From the NCBI RefSeq assembly GCF_021390545.1, contig NZ_JAJUWR010000004.1, positions 1 to 64,000 on the forward strand: a stretch of 64,000 nucleotides of DNA, read 5' to 3'. The notes beneath the pieces are model-generated. The model searched no databases and was not told where the DNA came from. It was given only the letters and a program-made list of their open reading frames with translations. Position numbers and translations under genes: made by a program. Position 1 is the first letter of the stretch. Each line of letters opens with the position of its first letter. Shown one piece after another: positions 26,618 through 35,038 of the stretch. Origin of the DNA: Algoriphagus sp. AGSA1. Lineage in GTDB: Bacteria > Bacteroidota > Bacteroidia > Cytophagales > Cyclobacteriaceae.

Positions 26618-26684
26618 GAGGGAGAAGGTGGAAGGTGGAAGGTGAAAGGTGGAAGGGAGAAGGTGGAAGGTGAAAGGTGGAAGG
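26618..26684. repeat. GGTGGAAGG/GGTGAAAGG repeat downstream of four-helix gene
   Basis: About eight GGTGGAAGG-like nonamers or octamers in direct order fill the gap between fcl and the four-helix-bundle gene stop. The complementary words (CGCCTTCCACCTTTGAGC and TTTCACCTACTCC) lie on the other side of that gene at 27066-27119. Confidence 0.8.
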
Positions 26685-27056
26685 TCAAAGCGTTTTTGCG
26701 ATTGCGTTTATTAAACCTTTGAGCATGGATGCTATTTCAATTCCAGCTTTCTCCAACTTATTCATAACTTCTCTAGAAATCCAATTTCTTTTTCCAAATA
26801 ATGTGAGAAGCGAAACTGTTTCATACAATGAACCACGTGCTATGTAAAGAAATCTTATGTACTCTTTTTTCGATTCTCTTCCTTTTCCCTCTGCAATGTT
26901 TGAAGAAATTGAAACAGCACTTGCCTCAATTTGCTCTATTAACCTATAATGCTTTAAGGATGAATTTAAATTTTCAGCAAGATCTAGTATGACATCGGCA
27001 AATTCAATAGACCTCTGCCAAACTTTCAGCTCCTTAAATCCAAAATCACCATTCAT
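26685..27056 (-). CDS. Four-helix-bundle protein (23S rRNA intervening-sequence/Avd type), copy 1
   Basis: A 123-residue all-helical protein of the S23/four-helix-bundle family. The marks are FKELKVWQRSIEFADVILDL at the N-terminus, QIEASAVSISSNIAEGKGRE in the middle and KKEYIRFLYIARGSLYETVS. Members occur in intervening sequences of 23S rRNA genes, as Avd in diversity-generating retroelements, and as solitary genes of unknown function. No reverse transcriptase is nearby. It sits between manC and fcl with inverted simple repeats on both sides. Confidence 0.87.
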   Translation of the reverse strand: MNGDFGFKELKVWQRSIEFADVILDLAENLNSSLKHYRLIEQIEASAVSISSNIAEGKGRESKKEYIRFLYIARGSLYETVSLLTLFGKRNWISREVMNKLEKAGIEIASMLKGLINAIAKTL

Positions 27057-27065
27057 AAACTTCTG

Positions 27066-27119
27066 CCTTTGAGCATACTACTTTCGCCTTCCACCTTTGA
27101 GCTTCCTACTTTCACCTAC
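27066..27119. repeat. CCTTCCACC repeat upstream of four-helix gene
   Basis: Repeats of CTTTGAGC(A/T)TNCTACTTTC with CCTTCCACC, inverse to the GGTGGAAGG run at 26618-26684. It runs up to the manC stop codon. Confidence 0.7.
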
Positions 27120-28114
27120 TCCACCAACTCCGGTTTATCCCTTTCCAGCCGCTCAAACACCTTCTTCACATCCTGTGCGTTTTCTTTGTTCAGAACAAGA
27201 ATAGCGTCGGGGGTTTGGATAAGGAGGGTGTTTTTTAAGCCAAGAAACTCTGTATGCAGGTTGGTTCCTATTACCATATTGCCATTAGAGTCAACCCCAT
27301 GTCCCATGCTTTTGAAATGATCATAGATAGACTCAAAAGAGCCCATGTCTGACCAGGGAAATTCTGAAGGGACTACTTTTATTTTCTTTGTTCTTTCCAT
27401 TACCGCATAATCCACTGAAATAGAAGGAATCCGCATGGAGAGCTCAAAATCAAGTTTGCCGTCTTTAGCTGATTCAAAAGCAATCAAAGATGCTGCATAC
27501 ACTTCCGGCTCAAATGCTTTCAGTTCTTTCAGATAGACGCCAGCCTGAAAGCAAAACATGCCTGAGTTCCAGAAGAAATTCCCGCTTTTCACAAATGTCT
27601 CAGCAGTTTGAAGGTTAGGTTTTTCCCGAAATCCCTTGACTTCCTCCCCCGCTGCCTCTATGTAGCCAAACCCCGTTTCAGGCCTGGTAGGTTTTAGTCC
27701 AAAAGTGACTATATCTCCTTCTTTGGCAAGGTGGATCGCTCTTTTCACCGCATGGTCATAGCCCTCTCCTGCCTGGATCAGGTGATCCGAAGGCGTGACA
27801 AACAAAATATCCTCCGCCCGGGCCGCAAATGCGGCGAATGCTATTGCCGCAGCCGTATTCCGCGGACAGGCTTCTATGATCTCCACAAAGTCTTCCACTC
27901 CGGCCAAGGTCAGGTCTTTCCGGGACAGTTCATAATTGTCACAGTTGCCCACGACCATGGCCTGGTCGCAAAATCCTTGGTTTCTTCTTACGGTATTTTG
28001 GAATAAGGTTTCTCCCTCAAAAATCGGCAGGTACTGCTTGGGTCGGGATTTGCGGGAAAGCGGCCAAAGCCTGGAACCTACACCGCCACAGAGGATAACG
28101 TTTATGGTATGCAA
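27116..28114 (-). CDS. manC: Mannose-1-phosphate guanylyltransferase
   Basis: Makes GDP-mannose from mannose-1-phosphate and GTP, feeding gmd. The 332-residue protein has the pyrophosphorylase signature LCGGVGSRLWPLSRKSRPKQ, FVTPSDHLI, KPTRPETGFGYIEA and VKGFREKP, and lacks the C-terminal isomerase domain of bifunctional enzymes. No in-frame ATG precedes the signature; the start appears to be the TTG at 28114. The GTTAAGG array begins about 10 bp upstream, so the original leader may have been replaced by repeat DNA. Confidence 0.92.
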   Translation of the reverse strand: MHTINVILCGGVGSRLWPLSRKSRPKQYLPIFEGETLFQNTVRRNQGFCDQAMVVGNCDNYELSRKDLTLAGVEDFVEIIEACPRNTAAAIAFAAFAARAEDILFVTPSDHLIQAGEGYDHAVKRAIHLAKEGDIVTFGLKPTRPETGFGYIEAAGEEVKGFREKPNLQTAETFVKSGNFFWNSGMFCFQAGVYLKELKAFEPEVYAASLIAFESAKDGKLDFELSMRIPSISVDYAVMERTKKIKVVPSEFPWSDMGSFESIYDHFKSMGHGVDSNGNMVIGTNLHTEFLGLKNTLLIQTPDAILVLNKENAQDVKKVFERLERDKPELVE

Positions 28115-28123
28115 GAGAGGGAA

Positions 28124-28285
28124 AGTTAAGGGTTAAGGGTTAAGGGTTAAGGGTTAAAAGGGTTGAGGTGGAAGGTGAAAGGGATAAAGTTAAGGGTTAA
28201 AGGTTAAGGGTTAAAGGTTAAGGGTTGAGGGTTCGTGATTTTTACGGTGCTTTGGATTAACAATTAACAGACTAACTTTTTATAG
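28124..28285. repeat. GTTAAGG heptamer array upstream of manC
   Basis: Runs of GTTAAGG/GTTAAAG from 28124 to about 28230, then a block with TTTACGGTGCTTTGGATTAA and CAATTAACAGACTAACTTTT resembling the blocks at 7608-8209. It separates manC from the second four-helix gene. Confidence 0.85.
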
Positions 28286-28294
28286 TAACACCTG

Positions 28295-28678
28295 TCACTT
28301 ATATCCTTTGCCTCCACTATTTTTCAGAACTTTAATTAATCCTTGAATTTTGAACTTTAACACATCCGTTAATCTCAATACCTCACCTTGCTCAAGAGTA
28401 TCAATAAAACCTGCGTCCAGAGCTCTGAAAAATTGAGATCTAACTTTACCATTGGATCCTTTTGCGATGTACAAGAAGTTAATAAATTCTTTATTTCCAT
28501 CTCTTTCAAATCCCTCAGCAATGTTATCCATAATGGATCCAGCAGCTGAATTAAATTGGACATAAAAGCGATAATCTTTTGAGAATTGCTCCTTTCTAGT
28601 TAATATCCGAACCTGTAAACAAAGCTCACGAGCTAATTTCCATATCTCTAGCTCTTCAAAAGAGGTTATACTTGCCAA
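28295..28678 (-). CDS. Four-helix-bundle protein (23S rRNA intervening-sequence/Avd type), copy 2
   Basis: A 127-residue helical protein of the same family as 26685 but clearly a different branch. It has FEELEIWKLARELCLQVRIL, FNSAAGSIMDNIAEGFERDG and NKEFINFLYIAKGSNGKVRS, the last two being the family hallmarks. The start seems to be the TTG at 28678, as no ATG precedes the first conserved block. It is flanked on both sides by heptamer arrays. Function unknown. Confidence 0.83.
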   Translation of the reverse strand: MASITSFEELEIWKLARELCLQVRILTRKEQFSKDYRFYVQFNSAAGSIMDNIAEGFERDGNKEFINFLYIAKGSNGKVRSQFFRALDAGFIDTLEQGEVLRLTDVLKFKIQGLIKVLKNSGGKGYK

Positions 28679-28717
28679 AGGATTTTGTTGTTTTCACCGT
28701 GCGCTGATTAAGGTGAA

Positions 28718-28892
28718 AGAGTTAAGGATTCTACAGCGTTTAGGATTAACATTTAACAAATTAACTTTTAACAAAAGATGAAGGAAGTTAAAAGGTTAAG
28801 GGTTAAAGGTTAAGGGTTAAGGGTTAAGGGTTAAAGGTTCAGTTGTTCACTGTGTATTACATTAACGTTTAACAAATTAACTTTTAACAGTA
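28718..28892. repeat. GTTAAGG heptamer array downstream of ugd
   Basis: Two TTAAC-rich blocks (GGATTAACATTTAACAAATT at ~28740 and a similar one near 28860) enclose a run of GGTTAAGG/GGTTAAAGG heptamers at 28790-28840. Same family as 7545-8245. Confidence 0.85.
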
Positions 28893-28911
28893 ATGGAGTT
28901 AAAGGTGAACT

Positions 28912-28938
28912 CGTCATTACAGTCGGACTGCAATGACG
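28912..28938. terminator. Palindromic hairpin just after ugd
   Basis: CGTCATTACAGTC and GGACTGCAATGACG pair almost completely (one mismatch) and lie 10 bp beyond the ugd stop codon at 28948. No U-run follows on the minus strand, so it may be an mRNA-stabilising end or a mobile palindrome rather than a factor-independent terminator. Confidence 0.45.
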
Positions 28939-28947
28939 GGTCATTTA

Positions 28948-30264
28948 TCAGCTACCGATAGCATAGGTGGTGTAACCTAAGGTGCTTAGGTATTTTTTGT
29001 CGTAGATATTCCTACCGTCAAAGATTACCTTGTTTTTCAGCAGTTTACCCATCACATCCCAGCTTGGGATTCTGAATTCGGACCACTCGGTCACAAGCAG
29101 TAAGGCATCCGCATCCACCAACGCCTCGTAGGCATCCTTGCAGTAGGTCACTTTGTCAAATATATAATGTGCCTTGGCCTCTTCCATGGCGATAGGATCG
29201 TATGCTTTTACCGTAGCACCTGCCGCACGCAGCTCATCGATAATCACGCCCGCAGGGGCCTCTCTCATATCGTCCGTGTTCGGCTTGAAGCTAAGTCCCC
29301 ACATGGCAAAGGTCATCCCAGTGAGGTCATCTCCGAAATGGGCCTTTACTTTATTTGCCAATACATGCTTCTGGTCGTCGTTTACATCCTCTACAGCCTG
29401 CAACACCCTCAGATCATAATTGTATTGCTTTGCGGTTTTGATGATCGCTTTCACATCCTTGGGAAAACAGGATCCACCATATCCTACACCAGGGTAGATA
29501 AACCGATTGCCTATCCTCGGGTCAGAACCTATCCCCTTTCTCACCATATTGGCATCGGCACCGACCAGCTCGCAAAGATTGGCGATGTCATTCATAAATG
29601 AAATCTTGGTAGCCAGCATGGCGTTTGCGGCATATTTGGTCATCTCAGCGGAAGGGATGTCCATGTAGATGATACGGTCCCCGCTGAGTTGGAAAGGCTT
29701 GTAGAGACGCTTCATGATCTCTTCGGCGCGCTCATCATCCACGCCGATCACAATTCTGTCCGGCTTCAGGAAATCCTCGACCGCGGCACCTTCTTTCAGA
29801 AACTCAGGGTTGGAAGCCACTGCAAAAGGAAGATCAGAATCCCTTCTGCTCAAGGCTCCTTTGATCGCCCCGCGGACTTTCTCACCTGTGGTGACCGGCA
29901 CGGTGCTTTTGGTAGCCACCACAATGTAATCGGTCATTTTAGCACCAATCTCATCGGCTACAGCCAGTACATATTTCAAATCCGCGGAACCGTCTTCACC
30001 CGGAGGCGTTCCCACAGCGATAAAGGCAACGGAAGCCCCCTGAATGGCCTCTCCCAGGTCCGTACTGAACTTGAGGCGACCGCTTTTGTAATTTCTTACC
30101 ACGATCTCTTCCAGACCCGGTTCGTAGATAGGCATAATGCCCTGCTTTAGGTTCTCGATTTTCCTCTGATCGATGTCCACACAGGTAACTTCGATTCCTA
30201 CATCGGCAAAACATGCTCCCGACACCAGACCTACATAGCCGGTGCCTACTACTGCGATTTTCAT
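28948..30264 (-). CDS. ugd: UDP-glucose 6-dehydrogenase
   Basis: NAD-dependent two-step oxidation of UDP-glucose to UDP-glucuronate, the precursor of acidic sugars for EPS-1. The 438-residue protein begins MKIAVVGTGYVGLVSGACFA (Rossmann motif), has AVGTPPGEDGSADLKYV, STVPVTTG, NPEFLKEGAAV and the catalytic Cys in GVGYGGSCFPKDVKA, then FKPNTDDMREAP. Length is normal. Codons look GC-richer than those of the 10.5-23.9 kb core, like the other nucleotide-sugar genes. Confidence 0.95.
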   Translation of the reverse strand: MKIAVVGTGYVGLVSGACFADVGIEVTCVDIDQRKIENLKQGIMPIYEPGLEEIVVRNYKSGRLKFSTDLGEAIQGASVAFIAVGTPPGEDGSADLKYVLAVADEIGAKMTDYIVVATKSTVPVTTGEKVRGAIKGALSRRDSDLPFAVASNPEFLKEGAAVEDFLKPDRIVIGVDDERAEEIMKRLYKPFQLSGDRIIYMDIPSAEMTKYAANAMLATKISFMNDIANLCELVGADANMVRKGIGSDPRIGNRFIYPGVGYGGSCFPKDVKAIIKTAKQYNYDLRVLQAVEDVNDDQKHVLANKVKAHFGDDLTGMTFAMWGLSFKPNTDDMREAPAGVIIDELRAAGATVKAYDPIAMEEAKAHYIFDKVTYCKDAYEALVDADALLLVTEWSEFRIPSWDVMGKLLKNKVIFDGRNIYDKKYLSTLGYTTYAIGS

Positions 30265-30809
30265 ATGATTATAATTTGTAGTGTTAGATTTTTAATAAAA
30301 GGGTTATAGGGGAAAGCTCGAAGGTCGAAGAATTGGAGTTAAGAGTTAAGAGTTAAGGGTTAAGGGTTAAGGGTTTTATCACCAGTATCCAGGATTAACA
30401 TTTAACAATTAACTTTTAACACCCAAGGGTTAAGCTGGAAGCTCAAAGGGATCTCTCCCGCTGGTCGAGATGACGAGGCATCCAGGATTTGATGGGCAGG
30501 CACAGCTTCGCCCTTTCAGTCCCATTTGGTCCCTAAAAAGGCAAGGTAATAATCTTCTCATGGAATAGATATCTCTTTCTATCCCTGAGGAAAGTATGTA
30601 CTGCCTGTTATGTGAATTGTTCTAGCGTATTTCAGCTGTTTTGGTGAAAACTCGAAACGAATTAAAACCGGTTTTTTGGGTATTGGGTCTAAAAAGTGAC
30701 CAACTATTGTTTTTTTTAAGGCTTTCTTTCACGTTTGAATCCGTAAAGATAAACAAGTGAGTAATTTTTGTACTCATTTTTTGTCCTATTTTTCCGCATA
30801 AATTTTATA
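30265..30809. other. 545-bp gap with heptamer repeats, no gene
   Basis: Contains a short GTTAAGG array with a TTAAC block at about 30334-30425 and a GAGATGACGAGGCATCCAGG-like stretch. The remainder, 30500-30809, holds no convincing reading frame. It is AT-rich toward the end of the unknown gene at 30810. Confidence 0.7.
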
Positions 30810-31427
30810 TTATTGAAAATGCTTTTGATCCCTTGGATTATTGCTTACAACCAGAACAATCTGCTGCTGTACCGCTTCCAATGCTTCAGCGTCATAAACA
30901 AGCCATAATTGGGTATGCCCAAACACTTCGCCCAGTAAGTATTGTCCTGAACTGTGGACTCCTTTCAGCATGCCGGTGCCTTGGTATGCCGAAGAATCAG
31001 AATAGGAGAAAATCTCCGTCAGCAGTTTATCAAAGGACTTACCATAATCATAAGCCCGCTGGAAAACCGCCATAATCTTGCCATCGACATAAAATTCATA
31101 CCTGCTGTAGTTTAGCTTATTTTGAGTAGTGACCGCTCTTAGCACCTTTATCCCGCGCTTGCCCAGTTTTAATTCAGCAACCACGACGGGGCTCAGTATG
31201 CCACCAATAAGAAGCTTATTGCCTGCGATATCCCTGAGCGGCTCATACAATTTAATCTCATGGATTGCGGGTTCCCGGGATTTGAACTGTAGTTCCCGGA
31301 GCATTCGGATAGGATCAAACGGAATAGGTTTTCCGTAGAACTTATATTTCACGGCCACTCCCAAGATCCGTATAGACTTACTGTGGTAACCTGTTGCCAG
31401 TTTACTCAAATAGTTCAAAATATCCAT
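30810..31427 (-). CDS. Unknown protein, member A of a three-copy family
   Basis: A 205-residue soluble protein I do not recognise. Its middle and C-terminal parts match the protein at 39598: ELKLGKRGIKVLRAVT versus TMKLGKNQIKAFRYVT, YEFYVDGKIMAVFQRAYDYG versus YEFYCDEKVVAILYRKYDYG, and VFGHTQLWLV versus VFGHTQVWLM. A shorter, more distant relative is at 35481. No signal peptide or membrane helix. It lies between wzc and ugd, in the same direction, with a 350-bp gap to wzc. Proximity to EPS and regulator genes suggests a control or accessory role, which is inference. Confidence 0.7.
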   Translation of the reverse strand: MDILNYLSKLATGYHSKSIRILGVAVKYKFYGKPIPFDPIRMLRELQFKSREPAIHEIKLYEPLRDIAGNKLLIGGILSPVVVAELKLGKRGIKVLRAVTTQNKLNYSRYEFYVDGKIMAVFQRAYDYGKSFDKLLTEIFSYSDSSAYQGTGMLKGVHSSGQYLLGEVFGHTQLWLVYDAEALEAVQQQIVLVVSNNPRDQKHFQ

Positions 31428-31777
31428 ATGAAAAACATTCCAAATCGGTGGTGAAAAGTAGCTGATTGAAACAAGGTGTTTTTTTTCAACTTATAGTTCC
31501 AAGTTATTCTGGGCTCCACTATATCATTTATTGTAGTCGAATTACTTGTATGAAAGTACTTGTAAAACGGGGTATTATTACCTCCTCGTGCTGCCACATA
31601 TTTATTTTTGTTTTGAATTGTAAATAAAGTGGAAGGAGCCGGGAAGGGTGGAGAAACAAAAGATTGTCGTGTGAGCGGGCAGTAACATGGAGCACTTAAC
31701 GGTTTAACTGTTGATATGAGGAGATCAAAAGATCCAATTGATAAAGTGTTGAGAGTCAGTGGCTGTTGTTTGAACAA
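31428..31777. other. 350-bp gap between wzc and unknown gene, no supported gene
   Basis: A 120-codon minus-strand frame spans most of it but has no recognisable domain, a biased low-complexity composition and overlaps the start of the gene at 30810 in another frame. I see no hairpin with a U-run. Confidence 0.5.
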
Positions 31778-34222
31778 CTACTTCCTTCGCCTTAACGCTC
31801 TCTTCCACCAGGGAATATGAACTTCCTCGTGGTAGCCATAGGAATTGTTGCCATAACCATACCCATAGCCATAGCCATAACCGTACCCATAGCCATATCC
31901 CCTATCTATATGGACATCATTGAGGATGCCGTAGATCTTGGACACCCCGCCCTTTTCCACCAGATTATTGAGAATATGTGCGTTGGTTTTCTTGGAGTAT
32001 CCCTGGCGGAATACAAAGAAGCTGATATCAGCCATAGGGAAGAATTCCTTGGTCTCCGACACCAGTCCCACAGGCGGGCAGTCGAAAATCACCACATCAT
32101 AGGTTTGCTTGATCTCCTTTACGATTTGGGCAAACTTTGGCTGAAGTAAAAGTTCTGCGGGGTTGGGCGGGATGGGACCGGAGAGAATCACGTCCAGATC
32201 GGTATAATCCGTTGATTTCACAGCCTCCTGCCAAGGCGTGTTGGTACTGAGACAGGTACTCATGCCGATATCATTGGGCAAGTTGAAATCCGCTGCGATC
32301 TTCGGTTTCCTCAAGTCCAGCCCTATCAGTATGGTTTTTTTACCCATCAGTGAAAACACCGAAGCCAAATTGATGGAGACGAAAGTCTTTCCCTCCCCGG
32401 AGATAGAAGATGTGAGGAGTATTGCCAAGCTATCCCTGCGGGGGCTGAGGTAAGCCATGTCTGCCCGTAAGGAACGAAATGACTCGGTAACCGAAGACCT
32501 CGGATTATTCAACACTGGGAGACCGTCTCCCAGGCTCCGCCCAATCATGCCTATCAATGGAACCTTAATCTGTGCCTCCAATTCCTTGGGATCTTCCATA
32601 GTAGTATTGAGAAAATCCTTTATGGTGATAAAACCTACCGGGAGAACCAGCCCCAATAATAAGCCTATCAGCATGTTCAGGGATCTTTTTGGAGCTACAG
32701 GAGTGTTTCCGGCCTTTGCATAATCCAAAATGGAGTTCTTTGGCATATTGGAAGCCATTGTGATCTGGGCTTCTGCCTTCTTTTCCAAGAGATAGACATA
32801 GATGTTTTCATTTATCGTAAACTGTCGCTGTATGCCCAATAGATCCCTTTCTGTTTTGGGCAAGGCACTTATGTCCCCTTCGATTATCCTTATCCGGGTA
32901 TTGATGTCCGCCAATACATTCCGGGTATTGCCAAGTGCCAGATTGACGTTCTCCTGAAGTTGCTTTTTTGTGTTTTCGATCCGGTTGGAGTTTTCGCGAA
33001 CTACCGGAGCCTGATCCGAATAGTTTGATTTAAGTCGAATCTGCTCAGCCTGCAACTCCGCCAGGGAATTGACCAATGTATTCAGCAAAGGATCCGTCAC
33101 TCCTATAATCGAGGGAGCCACCAATTCCCCACCACGGCTGTTATCAAGGTACCCATTCAGCGTCTGGTAGTATTTCATACTTATTTCCGTTTCGCCCTTC
33201 TGCTTCTCCAATTCCTGTAAGCGCTCAAAAATCCCAGCCCCCTCCTGAGACAGGTTGAAGATGTTGTTGTCCGACCTGTACTGCTGCAGCCTGTTCTCGG
33301 AAAACTCAAGAGAATCGGTGATCCCACTCAATTGCTGATCTATAAAGCGCACGGTGCTTTCCGAAGCCCTGTTTTTCTCATCCAGCTCCCTCTTGAGGTA
33401 CATCTCCATCAGTTTGTTGATGTAATCTTCTCCCAGTCTTCTCACCGGGGTCTCCACGCTAAGAGCCAGTATAGAGGACTGCTTGTTCAGCGGGGCCACA
33501 GCAAGTGCTGCCTTGTACCGTAGGGCAAGACTAGGCGTATCTGATAGCTTAAACAGGATAACATCGCCAGGACCGGCAGAGATGTCTTCGATCCTAAAAT
33601 CCAGGTTAGTGGCCCGGATCTCCTGTCCAAAATTATAAACTGACTTGGCCAATGCGGGATTTTTCATCCCGGACTTATAAAAGGGATCCGCGGGATTATA
33701 CACACTGAACCCCTCATCGGCTATACTGAGTTTGAAGGACTCCCCACTGATGACCTCCAGCCTGAACATTCCCCCAACCCATTGGGGCTGATCCCAGTCC
33801 ACACTTACCCGAATGGGCAGTCTGTCATACAGCTGGGTGACAGACACCAACCCCTCATGGTAATACTCCACGTTCAGGTCCAACTCCGAGATGGTCTCCT
33901 CCGCAAGGGAGTAGGACTTCAATACCCCTATTTCGTTCTCGATGTTGCTTTTCTGAAGGCCGAACCCCACCGTCTCAAACAGATCCGTACCCAGACTGGG
34001 CTTGTCATCTTCGACTAGCACACTCGCCTCGACTTTATAAATATTGGCAGCATACCTGTTGAACAAAAATGCAGAGGCAAGCCCCGCAAGCATAAAAGCC
34101 GCAATGGCCGGCCAATATTGGAGGTAGTTGAACAGCAATACCTTGAGGTCTATCTCATCCTCCTTCCGGACCGTGAACGGATTCTGCCCGGAATTAGACA
34201 CGTTGGGGGTAGTGGGGTACAT
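31778..34222 (-). CDS. wzc: Wzc-like polysaccharide co-polymerase and tyrosine autokinase
   Basis: Inner membrane chain-length regulator fused to a BY-kinase, 814 residues. N-terminal Wzz domain with a helix near 30-50, a long periplasmic coiled-coil region, a GNVR-like segment and a second helix (MLIGLLLGLVLPVGFI near 515), then the kinase. The Walker A motif is ISGEGKTFVSINLA near 607, A' is ILIGLDLRKPK, and Walker B is DVVIFDCPPVG. The C-terminal tail is G(YG)8NNSYGY and then a basic end, an unusually regular tyrosine cluster encoded by a hexamer repeat at 31850-31899. It starts 6 bp after wza. Confidence 0.93.
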   Translation of the reverse strand: MYPTTPNVSNSGQNPFTVRKEDEIDLKVLLFNYLQYWPAIAAFMLAGLASAFLFNRYAANIYKVEASVLVEDDKPSLGTDLFETVGFGLQKSNIENEIGVLKSYSLAEETISELDLNVEYYHEGLVSVTQLYDRLPIRVSVDWDQPQWVGGMFRLEVISGESFKLSIADEGFSVYNPADPFYKSGMKNPALAKSVYNFGQEIRATNLDFRIEDISAGPGDVILFKLSDTPSLALRYKAALAVAPLNKQSSILALSVETPVRRLGEDYINKLMEMYLKRELDEKNRASESTVRFIDQQLSGITDSLEFSENRLQQYRSDNNIFNLSQEGAGIFERLQELEKQKGETEISMKYYQTLNGYLDNSRGGELVAPSIIGVTDPLLNTLVNSLAELQAEQIRLKSNYSDQAPVVRENSNRIENTKKQLQENVNLALGNTRNVLADINTRIRIIEGDISALPKTERDLLGIQRQFTINENIYVYLLEKKAEAQITMASNMPKNSILDYAKAGNTPVAPKRSLNMLIGLLLGLVLPVGFITIKDFLNTTMEDPKELEAQIKVPLIGMIGRSLGDGLPVLNNPRSSVTESFRSLRADMAYLSPRRDSLAILLTSSISGEGKTFVSINLASVFSLMGKKTILIGLDLRKPKIAADFNLPNDIGMSTCLSTNTPWQEAVKSTDYTDLDVILSGPIPPNPAELLLQPKFAQIVKEIKQTYDVVIFDCPPVGLVSETKEFFPMADISFFVFRQGYSKKTNAHILNNLVEKGGVSKIYGILNDVHIDRGYGYGYGYGYGYGYGYGNNSYGYHEEVHIPWWKRALRRRK
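31850..31899. repeat. Hexanucleotide (TATGGN) repeat encoding the Tyr-Gly tail of Wzc
   Basis: Eight TATGGN-type codon pairs (one TACGGT) in tandem at the 3' end of wzc encode eight Tyr-Gly dipeptides. Gain or loss of a 6-bp unit would keep frame and change the number of phosphorylatable tyrosines. Confidence 0.85.
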
Positions 34223-34228
34223 AAAATC

Positions 34229-35038
34229 TTAATTAATTAAATTCAGTATAAGCGCAAGGGCAGTGACCGCCGAAATAATCAATGCAAGTGACTGGGCAGC
34301 ATTCTCCCCCGCACCCACTTCCCGCACCTTCATGGGTTCGGCATACAACTGGTCATTGGGCTGTATAAAGTAAAAAGGGGATTCCACCACCTGTCTGTCT
34401 ATCAGATTAATCCTGTGCAATCTTGTCCCTTCCGGATATTGACGAATCAGAAGTATTTCGTCACGCTTGGCTACAGGTGTCAGGTCACCTGCGTTGGCAA
34501 TTGCCTCAAAAATCGTCATACGGTCCTGAAGAACCACAAATTTGCCGGGTCGCCTGAACTCTCCCAATGCGGCATATCGGATCCCGCCCAGCTTGACTTT
34601 GACATAAAGTTCCGAGGTGACATATACTCTCAGGCTTTGCTCGATCAGTATCCTAGCCTCTTCAAGGCTTTTGTCCTTCACGTGCACGTTTCCGACAATC
34701 GGGAGCCGTATGTTGCCTTCCTGATCTACCGTATATCCCGTCATATAATAGATATCCCCTCCTGACTGACTGGCCATATTCCCCATCTGGTTCACTCCCG
34801 CTGCGGATTTGTTGTTAAATCCGGACTGGATCATATCATCGACAGTCTGTATGTTGACATCGATGATGTCGTTGTACTGGAGCTTGTACTCTGGGACCTC
34901 GTAGGTAATAAGCTCGCCTTCATCGATAGGCAAAGCGCCTTTCATATTCTGTAAATAAATAATCTTCTCATTTGAAATACAGCCGAAAGCCATACAACAT
35001 ATCAAAGGATACAGTAAACCTATTTTAAGATTCCTCAT
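34229..35038 (-). CDS. wza: Wza-like polysaccharide export lipoprotein
   Basis: Outer membrane export channel subunit, 269 residues. It has a lipoprotein signal (LICCMAFGC, Cys 20), the Poly_export domain opening with YKLQYNDIIDVNIQ, then GNIRLPIVGNVHVKDKSLEE and an SLBB-type domain from AALGEFRRPGKFVVLQDRMT, and a C-terminal hydrophobic helix (LALIISAVTALALILNL) expected to form the outer membrane helical barrel. It heads the wza-wzc pair and probably the whole EPS-1 transcription direction. Confidence 0.92.
   Translation of the reverse strand: MRNLKIGLLYPLICCMAFGCISNEKIIYLQNMKGALPIDEGELITYEVPEYKLQYNDIIDVNIQTVDDMIQSGFNNKSAAGVNQMGNMASQSGGDIYYMTGYTVDQEGNIRLPIVGNVHVKDKSLEEARILIEQSLRVYVTSELYVKVKLGGIRYAALGEFRRPGKFVVLQDRMTIFEAIANAGDLTPVAKRDEILLIRQYPEGTRLHRINLIDRQVVESPFYFIQPNDQLYAEPMKVREVGAGENAAQSLALIISAVTALALILNLIN

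Noticed and set aside
26685-28678. Diversity-generating retroelement, suggested by two Avd-like four-helix proteins
   Set aside because: No reverse transcriptase, template repeat or variable repeat is present; the proteins fit the solitary members of the family.
31415-31777. Minus-strand 120-codon frame between wzc and the unknown gene
   Set aside because: Low-complexity Ser/Thr/Pro/Asn-rich content, overlap with the next gene in another frame and no family resemblance.
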